The notes under the pieces: generated by a model
What the model was told of the DNA's origin: nothing
Seen by the model: only the letters and a program-made list of their open reading frames with translations
Databases searched by the model: none
Translations under genes and position numbers: made by a program
Part shown: positions 50,101-58,855 of the stretch, piece after piece
Numbering within the stretch: the first letter of the stretch is position 1
Layout: each line of letters starts with the position of its first letter
NCBI GenBank assembly: GCA_023091735.1
Contig: JALKBU010000175.1
Span: 1-64,000 of the forward strand
Length of the DNA stretch: 64,000 nucleotides
Origin: Trichomonas tenax
Taxonomy: Eukaryota; Parabasalia; Trichomonadida; Trichomonadidae
Reading direction: 5' to 3'

Positions 50101-53100
50101 TGCACACTTCATCTCGAAACTGACTGTGATTGGAGAATTGATTTTGATATTGAAAATGGAATCATCAATAATATTTCCACAAGAAGTAATGAAAACAACT
50201 GAACGCTCAATATCAGTGTACAAACCAAATGTCGTTGTAAGCTTTGGATTGGCAATCATGTATTCGTATAATCTAACAGTACGCATTGTGTTTGGATGGA
50301 CGCAAACTTTGATTGAATCGGCACGAAGATTAAACTCAAGATAAGTGAATTTGGATTTGTTAGAAATCTCTGGAATGAAATGAATTTGCGATGGAGAAAC
50401 TCCATTGAACTTAAGCTCATCTAAGAATAATGAATAAAGTCTGTTGTTTGCAACAACATGAGAGAAAAGAGAAGAAACAGGTAAAATGCTCTTCATTAAG
50501 AATGAATGAACATTTGGATTTGGATTGAACTCGATTGGTTCCTTCTGAGATACAACGAATGGACATGGATCTTCCATAATTGACAAAAAGACTGGAGGCA
50601 TAACGAAAATTCCTCCTGATTGAATGAATAATTGTTTGTATTGGCCGAAGAAACCAATAATGATTGTATCACTTTCAAGTTTAACAACTATTTGACTTAC
50701 AGCTGCTGGGAAGTTAATCATTCCTTCGTTTGTTATAGAGACTTTAAATGATTGGAATGTTGTCTTAGCTTGGCCGCTGCAATAACCAATCGTCATGTTT
50801 GGTATGACTTTGATTGAGAATGCAGGAATTGACTTCGTGCAAACATAAGTGTCACCTTCACAGAAGTGGCGTAATTCGAATCTTGGCGGATTCTTGTCGT
50901 TATTAACAACAGGACTCTTCCTTCCAAACATGTGTGCGAGTTCGTATGGAAGAGGAGTGTTATAAGAAAGTTCTGCGAGAGCGGATCTTGCGAATCTTCC
51001 TTGAAGATCATCTTCTTGGATGCAGTCCATTAAAGCATCAATCAATTCTTGAGAAACATGGCCAATTCTCTTTGGAAGGATTGGAACGAATGGTAAATCA
51101 GTGAACTCGAAGCTGGAAACATCAAATGCTGGCAAAGCAAATGAAAAACCATCTTCGTTTCTAAATCTGTATTCAAGATAATCCATTGACGAAATAATGC
51201 TCTGTTGTCCTGTTGATTTGATTCTAACTTGCATGTTGATGTGTGGTGGGAAGCTGCAAGCAGACAAAACCAAAAGAGCACCAATTGATGCATCATCATG
51301 TCTCTGAATGATGGGGACCAATTGATCGATCTTCTTTTCATCCAATATTCTTCTAACGATTGTTGCACGTGCGAATGAGAATGAAGGACCAACATCGAAT
51401 AATTCGTGTTCAGTGGATTCGAAAACATTAAATGAGAATCCGCGACCAATGGACTCCAAAATTCCAACAATTTCTGGTCTTTCTTCGATTGATGTAAACA
51501 ATGTGAACTTCTTTAAGATCTGCTGAATGAGAGGAATGATGTGTGTTGTCTTAAATGGAAGAGAAAGCAAAATAACTGACAAAACAAAATCATTATTTTC
51601 CTGTTCTTGTCCCAAATTCAAAGTAATCAACAATGCGAACAAAACAAATGGATTTGTTGTTGTTGGAGGTGTTGGTGTAACTAAAGCTAAGTTTTCTCTA
51701 ACGCACGTGAAGAATTGCGATGTGATCTTATATGTTTTGGCTATTTCTGTGAATATAAGTGGAATCTTTTCGTTGAGACTTAAAATTGATGGAGCTGAAA
51801 CAGAAATGATGATGTTTCTGTATGCAGCAAGGAATTTAGGAACAACATCACTAATCTCATCGATGATGTGGGGACCGATGATTGACAAACAAATCTGGAT
51901 CTTTGTTGCAGCTTGAAGGATGATTTCAAATGATGGATTTGGATTTTTGCACAAAACTCCTGCTTCTTTGAATGATGTGATAGCAAACTTTTGGCCTTTG
52001 GATGTTTTCAATGCTGAGAACAAGAAATTGTACATTTCTCCTTGTAATCCAAGTGTATTCTGCATCAAAAGAGCACCAATTTCTGAGAACATTTCTCCCA
52101 TATCATGATGAAGCTCTTCAGCAACTTCTGGATGCATTGAAGCAAGAAGAAGCAAATAATAAACATCGCCCGTTTCTTCTGTGCAGTTATCATAAATGTA
52201 TTTGAGATATGAATAAGCCATAGGGAAGCATGATATTGGATCGAAAAGAGGAACAAGTTCACGAACCCACTCTTCGTCGGGTGATTCGTTGAACTTCATA
52301 CAAATTTTATAGATCATATCTTCGGCATCAAGGAATGTGAATGGAATTGGTTCTAAGCCACTTGGGAATGAGAATGTTTCTGGACTGAAGCCTTCCGGTG
52401 GCGTATCATATCTCTTTGATACATTCAACAACATCAAAAACAAAGCACGACTCAAGTCATAAAAAATTTGTGGTGATTTATATGCAAGAGCTGTTGAGAA
52501 CGATTTAACTTGAATGTAAGCTTTGTAACCATAATCATTTAAGCTTGGATCTGAAGTGAACTTGAAGATCAATCTTTGTGAATTAACAATGATTGTTTCC
52601 CACTTTGAAGCAGGTCCAGAAAGCTTTGGACAAATTGGTTCATTGCAATCGGCGTCAGAGAAAATCTGAAGAAAATCGCAATCTTCTTCAGTGCTCGTTT
52701 GTGGATCGAAACTAATTGTGATTCTAACAGCACCTGGGAAGTGATATGGATGGATATAAGAAGAGTTGTTTTCGTAAGGATGCGGAGACTCTTCGATGAC
52801 TGTTGTCTCAATAAAACTGTTTGAAACTCTTGACTCGAAATGCTTCTTCGCATATTTGTTTAAATGTGATGCTGAACACAAACCTTCCAATGATGCCAAA
52901 ATAGTTGATAACTGCGGGAAAACAACAGCAACAATTGGATCCTCATCAAGCATAACGTGCAACAAAGGCAAAATTGGAGCTAAAAGTGTTGGCAAAACAT
53001 ATGGATTTGCGTTTTTGATGCACTTGAAGAGTGGAACAGCTGCAGAAACAGAAATAACTTTGTCAACTAAAGCGCCACGCAACAATGAAAATGTCATTGC

Positions 53101-55095
53101 ATTAAGGAACGAATACTGTGTCGATAAATTGTTATTTAAGTATTCCAAAACTCGTGCTCCTGGTTCATTTAATATCGCAAGAAGGAATCCATAAATGTCG
53201 TGGAAACCATCAGAGAAGATCTGTGAAACTTCATTTGGTATCAATTTCTTAATGATTGCTGAGCAATCTGATGTTGTCATTAAGAAATTCTTCTTAAATC
53301 CTCTGACGAAAGCCTTCATGAAATTGATTCTTGAGATTGAAGAAACATTTTTGAGATCCAAGATATCCATAATATCTTGGACATCATATGTGTGATATTC
53401 ACTCGCTTGATATTCGAAAATAGCAATCATTGAAACAGCAGCATCAGCGAAAACTGAATATCTTTCATCGTCTTTCATAAGATCGATCAAATCGAAAACT
53501 AAATCAGTGTTTTGTAATGCGAATATCTGCGACAAATCCATTAATTTCAAAGACACTCTAGAAGCGAGAAGTGGAAGTAAAGCATTCATCATTTGAAGAG
53601 GAATATTTCCACTTGGAATTTCAGGTTGTGAAAGTGCATAATACTGCAAAAACTTGTAAACAGGAGATAAATATCTAACATAAACTGTGTCCCAGAAAGG
53701 TGCTTCGATAATTGTGTTTCCTTCTATATCGACAGCAACGCAGAAAGAAGAAAGATTCTCTTGAAGCAAAGACTCCGTGAGCATCAATTCACCTGTCGCC
53801 ATATTATATTGATGATACAAAGGAGTGTCGATGTTTCCAATCAAGAATGGAGCGAAAACAATACCGATAATAAGTCCATCTGTTATCAGGCTGACGTATT
53901 TCTCGTAATCACGTGGTAAAGCAACAGGGAAGAACTCTCTTTCGGGTCGAATTAAACCCTTTTGTGATTTTAGTGAGATTTTCATTCCTTTCTTTTCGTA
54001 GCAGTATAATATTGACTTAGAAATGATGTAAAGCATGTCTCCTGCAGCTGTGAATGGTCCTTGTGGTATAGGAGTGTCGCATTCAAGCTGTCCGAGTCTT
54101 TCAAGTGATTCGATGCTCATAACATCAACTGTTCCTTTTGCTTGGCCCTGGAAACCAAGGAGAAGATGATTATTGCAAACACAAAGTGAATGAATATCGC
54201 AGTTAATGCAAACACTCGAAGATCTTTCATTTGATGCAAAAACAGTGCCTAAGACACCTGTGCCGAACTTTGTGAGTCCGGTTGTTGGTTCTGCAACGTA
54301 AAGAAAGCCCTTGCAAGCAGCAATTCTTCGTTGACGAACTTCTTTTAAAGATGTCGGCTTTGTATTGGATTCTGGCATAATTTCATGTAAGTAAAGTCTG
54401 TTTGTTTTTGTTATATCGTAGTCTGCGAATGTTGTCATGTGAATTGATTTCTTAATTAACTTAGATAACGAAGATATATCATAATCAATCGAAACATTTG
54501 GATTTTTGAACCAGCAAAGTGCCAGCCTCAGTATATACTCTGATCTATGCGTTGATTCGATGATTTGAACCCACAATTCGATGATTTTTTTCACAACTTC
54601 AGGCGGACAATCGGATTTTTCGATAATTGTGCTCATCCATAGCAATAATCGATTGGTAATTAGTGGCAAATCCCAGTTTTCTTCGAAGCTTGACTTTGAT
54701 AACATTGTAGATAATTGATTTAACACCTTTAGAATAGGTTCTGGTTTAATTGTCGTAATTTTTTCGATTATTGGTAAAAATATATTATAAATAACGTGAA
54801 TTGGAGCCTCAGTATCGGGTAGAATTTCATTTTGAATTGTTGGATACTTTGGATCTTCGACACCGAGAAAATATTCGATGTTTTCGAGTATATTCTCACG
54901 TATTTGGTCCAATTCGAGGAACTCGTCGTTCAAATAATGTCGAGATTCAGTTGATGGATTCACTAAAGTCGGAAACGCGCGAATTAGGGCCGAATAATCG
55001 ACATCAGCTAAATCATCGATCATTGACTGAATGGTATCGGTTCCGTAGGCAACTCCAGGACCGAATTTCGACAGTAATCCTGAAAGTTCCTGCAT
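47197..55095 (-). CDS. Giant HECTD4/ZZEF1-like protein, HECT catalytic lobe not seen
   Basis: I take the ATG at 55095 (MQELSGLLSKFGPG); the longer frame begins at a non-ATG codon. 2,632 residues, no internal stop. Features: helical N-terminus; GLTKFGTGVLGTVF (about 273) as in large HECT/RCC1-linked proteins; a CUB-like block ESPHPYENNSS...FPGAVRITISFDP (about 765-810) typical of ZZEF1/HECTD4; two ConA/SPRY-like regions (about 1440-1490 and 1600-1670, with TFGLYTDIERSVVFITSCGN). Near the end, LDELIAFIGFGFHMMM...FFDIDPEFAQ (about 2475-2530) resembles the N-lobe of HECT ubiquitin ligases. The C-lobe with the catalytic Cys is absent: the protein ends about 100 residues later, 22 bases from a transposon remnant. 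The role in ubiquitin transfer is therefore uncertain. Confidence 0.75.
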   Translation of the reverse strand: MQELSGLLSKFGPGVAYGTDTIQSMIDDLADVDYSALIRAFPTLVNPSTESRHYLNDEFLELDQIRENILENIEYFLGVEDPKYPTIQNEILPDTEAPIHVIYNIFLPIIEKITTIKPEPILKVLNQLSTMLSKSSFEENWDLPLITNRLLLWMSTIIEKSDCPPEVVKKIIELWVQIIESTHRSEYILRLALCWFKNPNVSIDYDISSLSKLIKKSIHMTTFADYDITKTNRLYLHEIMPESNTKPTSLKEVRQRRIAACKGFLYVAEPTTGLTKFGTGVLGTVFASNERSSSVCINCDIHSLCVCNNHLLLGFQGQAKGTVDVMSIESLERLGQLECDTPIPQGPFTAAGDMLYIISKSILYCYEKKGMKISLKSQKGLIRPEREFFPVALPRDYEKYVSLITDGLIIGIVFAPFLIGNIDTPLYHQYNMATGELMLTESLLQENLSSFCVAVDIEGNTIIEAPFWDTVYVRYLSPVYKFLQYYALSQPEIPSGNIPLQMMNALLPLLASRVSLKLMDLSQIFALQNTDLVFDLIDLMKDDERYSVFADAAVSMIAIFEYQASEYHTYDVQDIMDILDLKNVSSISRINFMKAFVRGFKKNFLMTTSDCSAIIKKLIPNEVSQIFSDGFHDIYGFLLAILNEPGARVLEYLNNNLSTQYSFLNAMTFSLLRGALVDKVISVSAAVPLFKCIKNANPYVLPTLLAPILPLLHVMLDEDPIVAVVFPQLSTILASLEGLCSASHLNKYAKKHFESRVSNSFIETTVIEESPHPYENNSSYIHPYHFPGAVRITISFDPQTSTEEDCDFLQIFSDADCNEPICPKLSGPASKWETIIVNSQRLIFKFTSDPSLNDYGYKAYIQVKSFSTALAYKSPQIFYDLSRALFLMLLNVSKRYDTPPEGFSPETFSFPSGLEPIPFTFLDAEDMIYKICMKFNESPDEEWVRELVPLFDPISCFPMAYSYLKYIYDNCTEETGDVYYLLLLASMHPEVAEELHHDMGEMFSEIGALLMQNTLGLQGEMYNFLFSALKTSKGQKFAITSFKEAGVLCKNPNPSFEIILQAATKIQICLSIIGPHIIDEISDVVPKFLAAYRNIIISVSAPSILSLNEKIPLIFTEIAKTYKITSQFFTCVRENLALVTPTPPTTTNPFVLFALLITLNLGQEQENNDFVLSVILLSLPFKTTHIIPLIQQILKKFTLFTSIEERPEIVGILESIGRGFSFNVFESTEHELFDVGPSFSFARATIVRRILDEKKIDQLVPIIQRHDDASIGALLVLSACSFPPHINMQVRIKSTGQQSIISSMDYLEYRFRNEDGFSFALPAFDVSSFEFTDLPFVPILPKRIGHVSQELIDALMDCIQEDDLQGRFARSALAELSYNTPLPYELAHMFGRKSPVVNNDKNPPRFELRHFCEGDTYVCTKSIPAFSIKVIPNMTIGYCSGQAKTTFQSFKVSITNEGMINFPAAVSQIVVKLESDTIIIGFFGQYKQLFIQSGGIFVMPPVFLSIMEDPCPFVVSQKEPIEFNPNPNVHSFLMKSILPVSSLFSHVVANNRLYSLFLDELKFNGVSPSQIHFIPEISNKSKFTYLEFNLRADSIKVCVHPNTMRTVRLYEYMIANPKLTTTFGLYTDIERSVVFITSCGNIIDDSIFNIKINSPITVSFEMKCAERLKVNSGFTPFIFDVKNYPNHRVKATEYFLPTLSAECIPYSFESVFQGKIPFELETVNGESQHKSEVPFERPCILTAADIDAKLYHRSGVFTQIPGTGKASVRLFNHRSQTWISLDLPMRYIYSLADCTEPQNVYAAYERMQRTLRPYLSPSLFFPMTEQAKKGLCMLTPGLQKDFFTNKINMDNNLIHILSVMQHIDTFSDDAVLEQVVTQAATVLGDDDFTAVCCDTLSPIFAHIAIKRPNVFRNLIKKSVGALLAKRSLEPVVVSNKHNDVLVEVERRNADAIYVRFCDTNLNLPLIANSFNQEYVLRFESQTENAQMTMFGDMFTISNLGQENIAFLEIFPVSMNTSDDDNCFRLALQIISFVVSHCERLNLSKLMHKEIFLPLFKRAMSSDLLLFGNILAEWLIKIISNHLLHVEYKVKYSKLIDLENLLLTRDSKLGLALSIFSLHTYVGDGKTDSEIRERLINIIEPFLEVKNANTAASKLFKRITADLLSPYSVVSSVFPFLRSIRPPLITSFSFEALMKSRSYKHKHTLEPSNTDENVPQTLTVETIGVPRVYVKLSDEAVQPGRIKLGREEITGSGFFDVYDEEEEIEFSLTRDENTQNLTAEIYTEKAVEHPSYSHFLKIFSIYKELHDSWTTKDEALAHSMAICLIDYENLLIFDDSYFSKFFQSVSVEASRYRVSLLISLAKSCRAESPDFPLTSSFKNFIPLISSIAIPHNDNISKQQVCGYIPISIVSLTNFYVRAAQQFATFGVFPGENFIRDIQLLNIKDLTTILRVVREAKDDIFEQPLFTDESALIPRSTATSLDELIAFIGFGFHMMMNASAGRSLPLPVSAIVIRFAFGGTIINDDFFDIDPEFAQAESTKAAISERLDPIMPQLRAIRCGVQMAQGPRKIFDVNSPIFPWVIQILPLTFPRQVTEKLSPLLIPRLREEMFVRKTSLLEAEDKEKAISDILQKIL

Positions 55096-55116
55096 AATAA
55101 AATAAAAATTATATTT

Positions 55117-55157
55117 TGACAATTTGTCTTTACGTGGCAACTATTTTATATCTGGCA
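55117..55157. promoter_or_regulatory. TGACA/TGGCA half-sites at 18-bp intervals before the giant gene
   Basis: TGACA at 55117-55121, TGGCA at 55135-55139 (in TTACGTGGCA) and TGGCA at 55153-55157 lie at exact 18-bp steps, 20-60 bp upstream of the ATG at 55095. They match the 4.6-kb and 56.5-kb arrays. Confidence 0.55.
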
Positions 55158-55630
55158 AATTTTATATTTTTCCTCATCTCATTAATATATGAGACTATAT
55201 CTTAACATTTATAACATTAAAACTCGATTGCATATGATATATCTTAATAACTCTGCATTATATATATAAATTGAGCAAAATCAAATTCAATATTGATTTA
55301 TTTTTTTAATAATATGAACCCATATTAATATATTCAAATACCAATCAGTATATAATCATATATCCATGAAAAATTAACTTAAATTAAGTATAAAAATCAG
55401 TGATATCTTTTTATTAAATTATAATATCATTAGAATCAAACTATTTAACTTTGGAATCTATAATATTTTTAACTATAAAATGTTGCCATTGATATATCCC
55501 TGTTAAATGTTATTAATTTTAGAACATATTTTGATAAAGTTTTGAACATAAAATATCGTGATATATATATAAGAAATAATTGACTATCTTTGTCCATTTA
55601 ATGAAGGCATTTGATCAAAATGAATGTTGA
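55158..55630. other. Intergenic, no gene seen
   Basis: Very AT-rich (TATATA tracts). Nothing coding. Confidence 0.5.
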
Positions 55631-56293
55631 CTAAACAATAACTTTACCATTCTTTGAGATGTGCCCAATGATGCTTACATCGTCATCGTCGTCATGGAAT
55701 GAAATGAAGTTATCTGTCATTCCGTCATCAGCAATAACCTCACCTAAAAGATCAAACTTATTCAAGGCGATGCATGGAGGATCTCCTGGGCATGGTTCGT
55801 TCTGGATGAGTCTAACATACTTTGCGTTATACTCTTTATCGAGTTTATATGTTTTCTCAGCGCATCTTCTCATTGTTTCATCTTTTTCGATCCTATGAAC
55901 TTCAGTCCATGTTTTATTGTCATCAGAGACTTGTAAAGACCAGCTGTGCAAGCAGCACCTAACACAATAGTAATATCCATCGTCGCAGCAGCAATCAGTC
56001 TGATAGCAGCATCCTGCACGAATGAAATATCCATTCAATTTAATTTTGCGATTATCAAGTGAGAATGTGATCCATGGATGCTCCTCGTATGACTGCACAC
56101 AGTTTGAGCACCAGTCATATCTCTTGTTCCATGGATAAATCGCATATTCTGGTTTTGTTAACTGTAAAGTGCCATTTAACCGCTGTTTTGATGAACCACT
56201 GACATCTATAACAACGATTTTGTCGTGATAGACTTTCTCAAAGATGCCATTTGTCGTTGTAGATAATGTTATTGTTAACACCAATGATAGCAT
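55631..56293 (-). CDS. Secreted Cys-rich discoidin (F5/8 type C) protein
   Basis: 220 residues from the ATG at 56293 (MLSLVLTITLSTTTNG, signal peptide). The F5/8 C domain is seen in HPWITFSLDNRKIKLNGYFIRAG, SWSLQVSDDNKTWTEV, YNAKYVRLIQNEP and LNKFDLLGEV. In the middle it carries an insertion very rich in Cys (RAGCCYQTDCCCDDGYYYC followed by VRCCLHSW), ten Cys in about 30 residues. Two more Cys lie nearby and an acidic DDDDD stretch near the end. Discoidin domains bind sugars or phospholipids; the insertion could be a disulphide or metal-binding knob (inference). GTGACA directly precedes the ATG. The frame is intact. Confidence 0.82.
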   Translation of the reverse strand: MLSLVLTITLSTTTNGIFEKVYHDKIVVIDVSGSSKQRLNGTLQLTKPEYAIYPWNKRYDWCSNCVQSYEEHPWITFSLDNRKIKLNGYFIRAGCCYQTDCCCDDGYYYCVRCCLHSWSLQVSDDNKTWTEVHRIEKDETMRRCAEKTYKLDKEYNAKYVRLIQNEPCPGDPPCIALNKFDLLGEVIADDGMTDNFISFHDDDDDVSIIGHISKNGKVIV

Positions 56294-56500
56294 TGTCACT
56301 TTTTGTTTCCTATAATCTCTTCATTTATCATTTTCTCTTCTGATAGCCTATATTTGAACTATAACATCATGATCAAATCAGATAAATAGTAGCTATACCT
56401 TATAGATATTATGCATGCATACTCTGCTATATCAGATATCAATACTTTCTTTATAAAAACAAACGAGATTAAATTTTCCATTTTTAGTTGAAAAAATATT
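56294..56500. other. Leader region of the discoidin gene
   Basis: AT-rich, no gene. Leads into the motif array at 56501. Confidence 0.4.
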
Positions 56501-56566
56501 TTATGTGTCAAATGATATTTTACTTGGCAAAAAATATTTTACGTGACATTTTGTATTTACGTGTCA
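56501..56566. repeat. Four TTACGTGNCA-like motifs at 18-19-bp spacing
   Basis: TTATGTGTCA (56501), TTACTTGGCA (56520), TTACGTGACA (56539) and TTACGTGTCA (56557) run in direct orientation with offsets of 19, 19 and 18 bp. They lie 210-270 bp upstream of the discoidin start (minus strand) and 340 bp before the MFS remnant. Confidence 0.65.
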
Positions 56567-56904
56567 AAATGATGTATTCTTGCGATGAAAATGAGCGTAA
56601 TATAAGATTTCCTGGAAGATAGCTGCAGCATTCCTATAACATAAATAATGCAAAGGAATAGATAAAATGCTTCAAATACATAATGTAAAGAATGTGATTT
56701 GCAAAATATCGAAGAAAAACTGCGATTTCATTCCCAAAAAGCCAAAAACAGCTCCAAATCACCCAAAAGGAGTAATGGTGAAGAGTATTCTCATCGTTTT
56801 ATGTAAATTTTTGACAATATAAGATTTGATTGAAATGAACACAAATTTTATGAGTAGAATGGATGGAAATTCCATTTTACACGTATATATTCATACGTGT
56901 GCCC

Positions 56905-57405
56905 CGCCATTCTCTACGCCTTCTTTTCTTTCCAGAAACAGTGCCCAGCTGTCGTTGCTGAGGATATGGCAACAACATCTTCATTGGTGACACAATTGGA
57001 AGAACATGGATCTTCATTCTTTATCTCATTATTGGTTATTTCACTGCTCCTCTTTGTTCCGTTTCTTATCCATTGTTTACAGAGTATTATTCTCCAACAG
57101 GCTCTGCTTCAGCTGTTGGCATCTCTAACTTCTTCGTCTTCATTTTGTCCGCTGTCTACCAGGTCATCTCGTCCGCTACAATCACGCTGAAGGGCTCTTA
57201 TAAAGACGGAAAGATCACGAGGTGTACATGGGATATAGATTTGGTTTGTATGTCTTCTGTGCTGTGTCTATCCTTTTGTCTGCTATTGTTATATTAATAA
57301 CAAAGGAGATAACTGCCTATCAGCCAAAGGATGAAGCGCAGCATGCTTATGATCAAATTGATGGTGATTCAACTGAAAAACCAACAAGTCCAGAATCGAA
57401 ATTGT
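56905..57405 (+). pseudogene. MFS transporter, C-terminal remnant
   Basis: Shifting frames give the last membrane spans of a major-facilitator transporter: GNNIFIGDTIGRTWIFILYL, IIGYFTAPLCSVSYPLF and TEYYSPTGSASAVGISNFF, then VFILSAVYQVISS, and finally (next frame) GYRFGLYVFCAVSILLSAIV and a short acidic tail. Codon choice is GC-rich at third positions, unlike the flanks, so it derives from a well-expressed gene. Frame changes are near 56960 and 57225. The first ~9 spans are missing. Confidence 0.7.
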
Positions 57406-58289
57406 AAGTTTTTGATTGCTTGATAGAGAAATAGTAATAAAACTTCGCCCTGTTTTAGTTATATAAATTTGATTTTTTCTTTTTAAAATGAAAACTCATA
57501 AATTATCCATTCAAAAGGGCTTCTTGAATAAGATCTTATTTTTGAAGTAAATGGATTAGTTTGTGATTTAGAAAAGAAAAGAATTTGATATAATGAAACA
57601 ATATGAAAGCACTGAACAAGAATCAGATATAACGTTAAAATGCCTACGTATAGTCTATTTTTATAAGATAAAATATGAAATATTAATTTGTTGAGGAAAA
57701 ATTGAATGAAAATCAAGATATAGGTGCTTTAGAAGAAGTTAAGAAATATATTCATCTAAAGTGAACTGACAATGATTGATTTATATTGAATATCTGGTCG
57801 AATTTGTTCAGTAATTTCAATAAGTTCGCAAAATTGCTTTCATTCAAAATGGGTTCATACATTCTATTATCTATGAAGAATTTAGAATGATAGCAAAAGC
57901 CCAAGAGTTTAATCTCAAATTTTTCATAAAAAATGTATGTCCTTGATTTTCTTGAGTTTTTGTTATCTTCATACTATGTGGAATTTAAATATGTGTAGAA
58001 AACGAAAATTTAGTGTAAATCATATCGTTTCGAGCAAAAATTATTCGAAAAATAGCTTCTATGAACTATGGTTAATTCAAAAATGCAATAAAAATAAGTT
58101 TTACATGGAACGATAACATTTTTAAATTATCTATGAGACGATTATTTCTCATTCAAAATTTTGTTTAAACAGAAAACATAATGTTTATAATATGTTATAA
58201 TTCAAGATTTTCAAGAAATAATATATTGCTGTTGAGCCCGTAAAATGTCAAAAAGTAAAATTAATTCAATTAAAAATTTTATAAAAGTG
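57406..58289. other. Intergenic, no gene seen
   Basis: AT-rich throughout; no frame with protein character. Confidence 0.5.
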
Positions 58290-58294
58290 TCATT
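58290..58294 (+). promoter_or_regulatory. Initiator TCATT abutting the cystatin start codon
   Basis: AAAAGTGTCATTATGATT: if the initiator A (58292) is +1, the leader is only three bases before the ATG at 58295. Confidence 0.6.
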
Positions 58295-58855
58295 ATGATT
58301 TTCGTCTTTTCACTACTTTGCGCTTCACTTCCTGGCGGTTGGCAGTCTGTCGGTTTCGACTCTGAGTATGTCAGAAAGGTATTGCCGTATGTCAACAAGA
58401 ACTACATGAAGATTCTTCCTGAATACAAAATCAGAAACACACTTTGCGCGTTTGTCAGCGCTGAGGTCCAAGTTGTCAATGGCTACAATATCCACTTAAC
58501 ACATAAGCTTGGTAAGGACACTATCGAATTAACACTTCATGTTACTATCACTAATGAAATCTCGCTCATGGACTTCAAGTTTGCACCAAAGAACACCGGA
58601 TTCGATGTAGTTGGAGGCTGGACCATCCAAAAGGTTGATGATTTCCAACGTGAAGCTGATGAAGTTATTAAGTACTACATTGTGAATAAGGGTGTCAACA
58701 CTGTTAAGGACAAAGTTCTCTTCGTCAGGACGCAGGTTGTTGCTGGAGAGAACATTCATGTCGTCTACAACGATAACTTAGGAAAGATTCATTCTGTCAT
58801 TGTATTCCGTGACTTGGAGGATAATCTTAGTGTCACTCATCATGAAACATTCTAA
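58295..58855 (+). CDS. Secreted two-domain cystatin (cysteine-protease inhibitor)
   Basis: 186 residues: signal peptide MIFVFSLLCASL, then two tandem cystatin-like domains. Each starts with a Gly-Gly-Trp block (PGGWQSV; VVGGWTIQK) and carries the Q-x-V-x-G inhibitory loop: QVVNG at about residue 59 and the canonical QVVAG at about residue 147. Cystatins plug the active-site cleft of papain-family (C1) proteases using the N-terminal Gly and this loop. Trichomonads secrete many such proteases, so a regulator of self or host proteases is likely. Second-domain residues match the family better than the first. The frame is intact and third positions are GC-rich. Confidence 0.9.
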   Translation: MIFVFSLLCASLPGGWQSVGFDSEYVRKVLPYVNKNYMKILPEYKIRNTLCAFVSAEVQVVNGYNIHLTHKLGKDTIELTLHVTITNEISLMDFKFAPKNTGFDVVGGWTIQKVDDFQREADEVIKYYIVNKGVNTVKDKVLFVRTQVVAGENIHVVYNDNLGKIHSVIVFRDLEDNLSVTHHETF

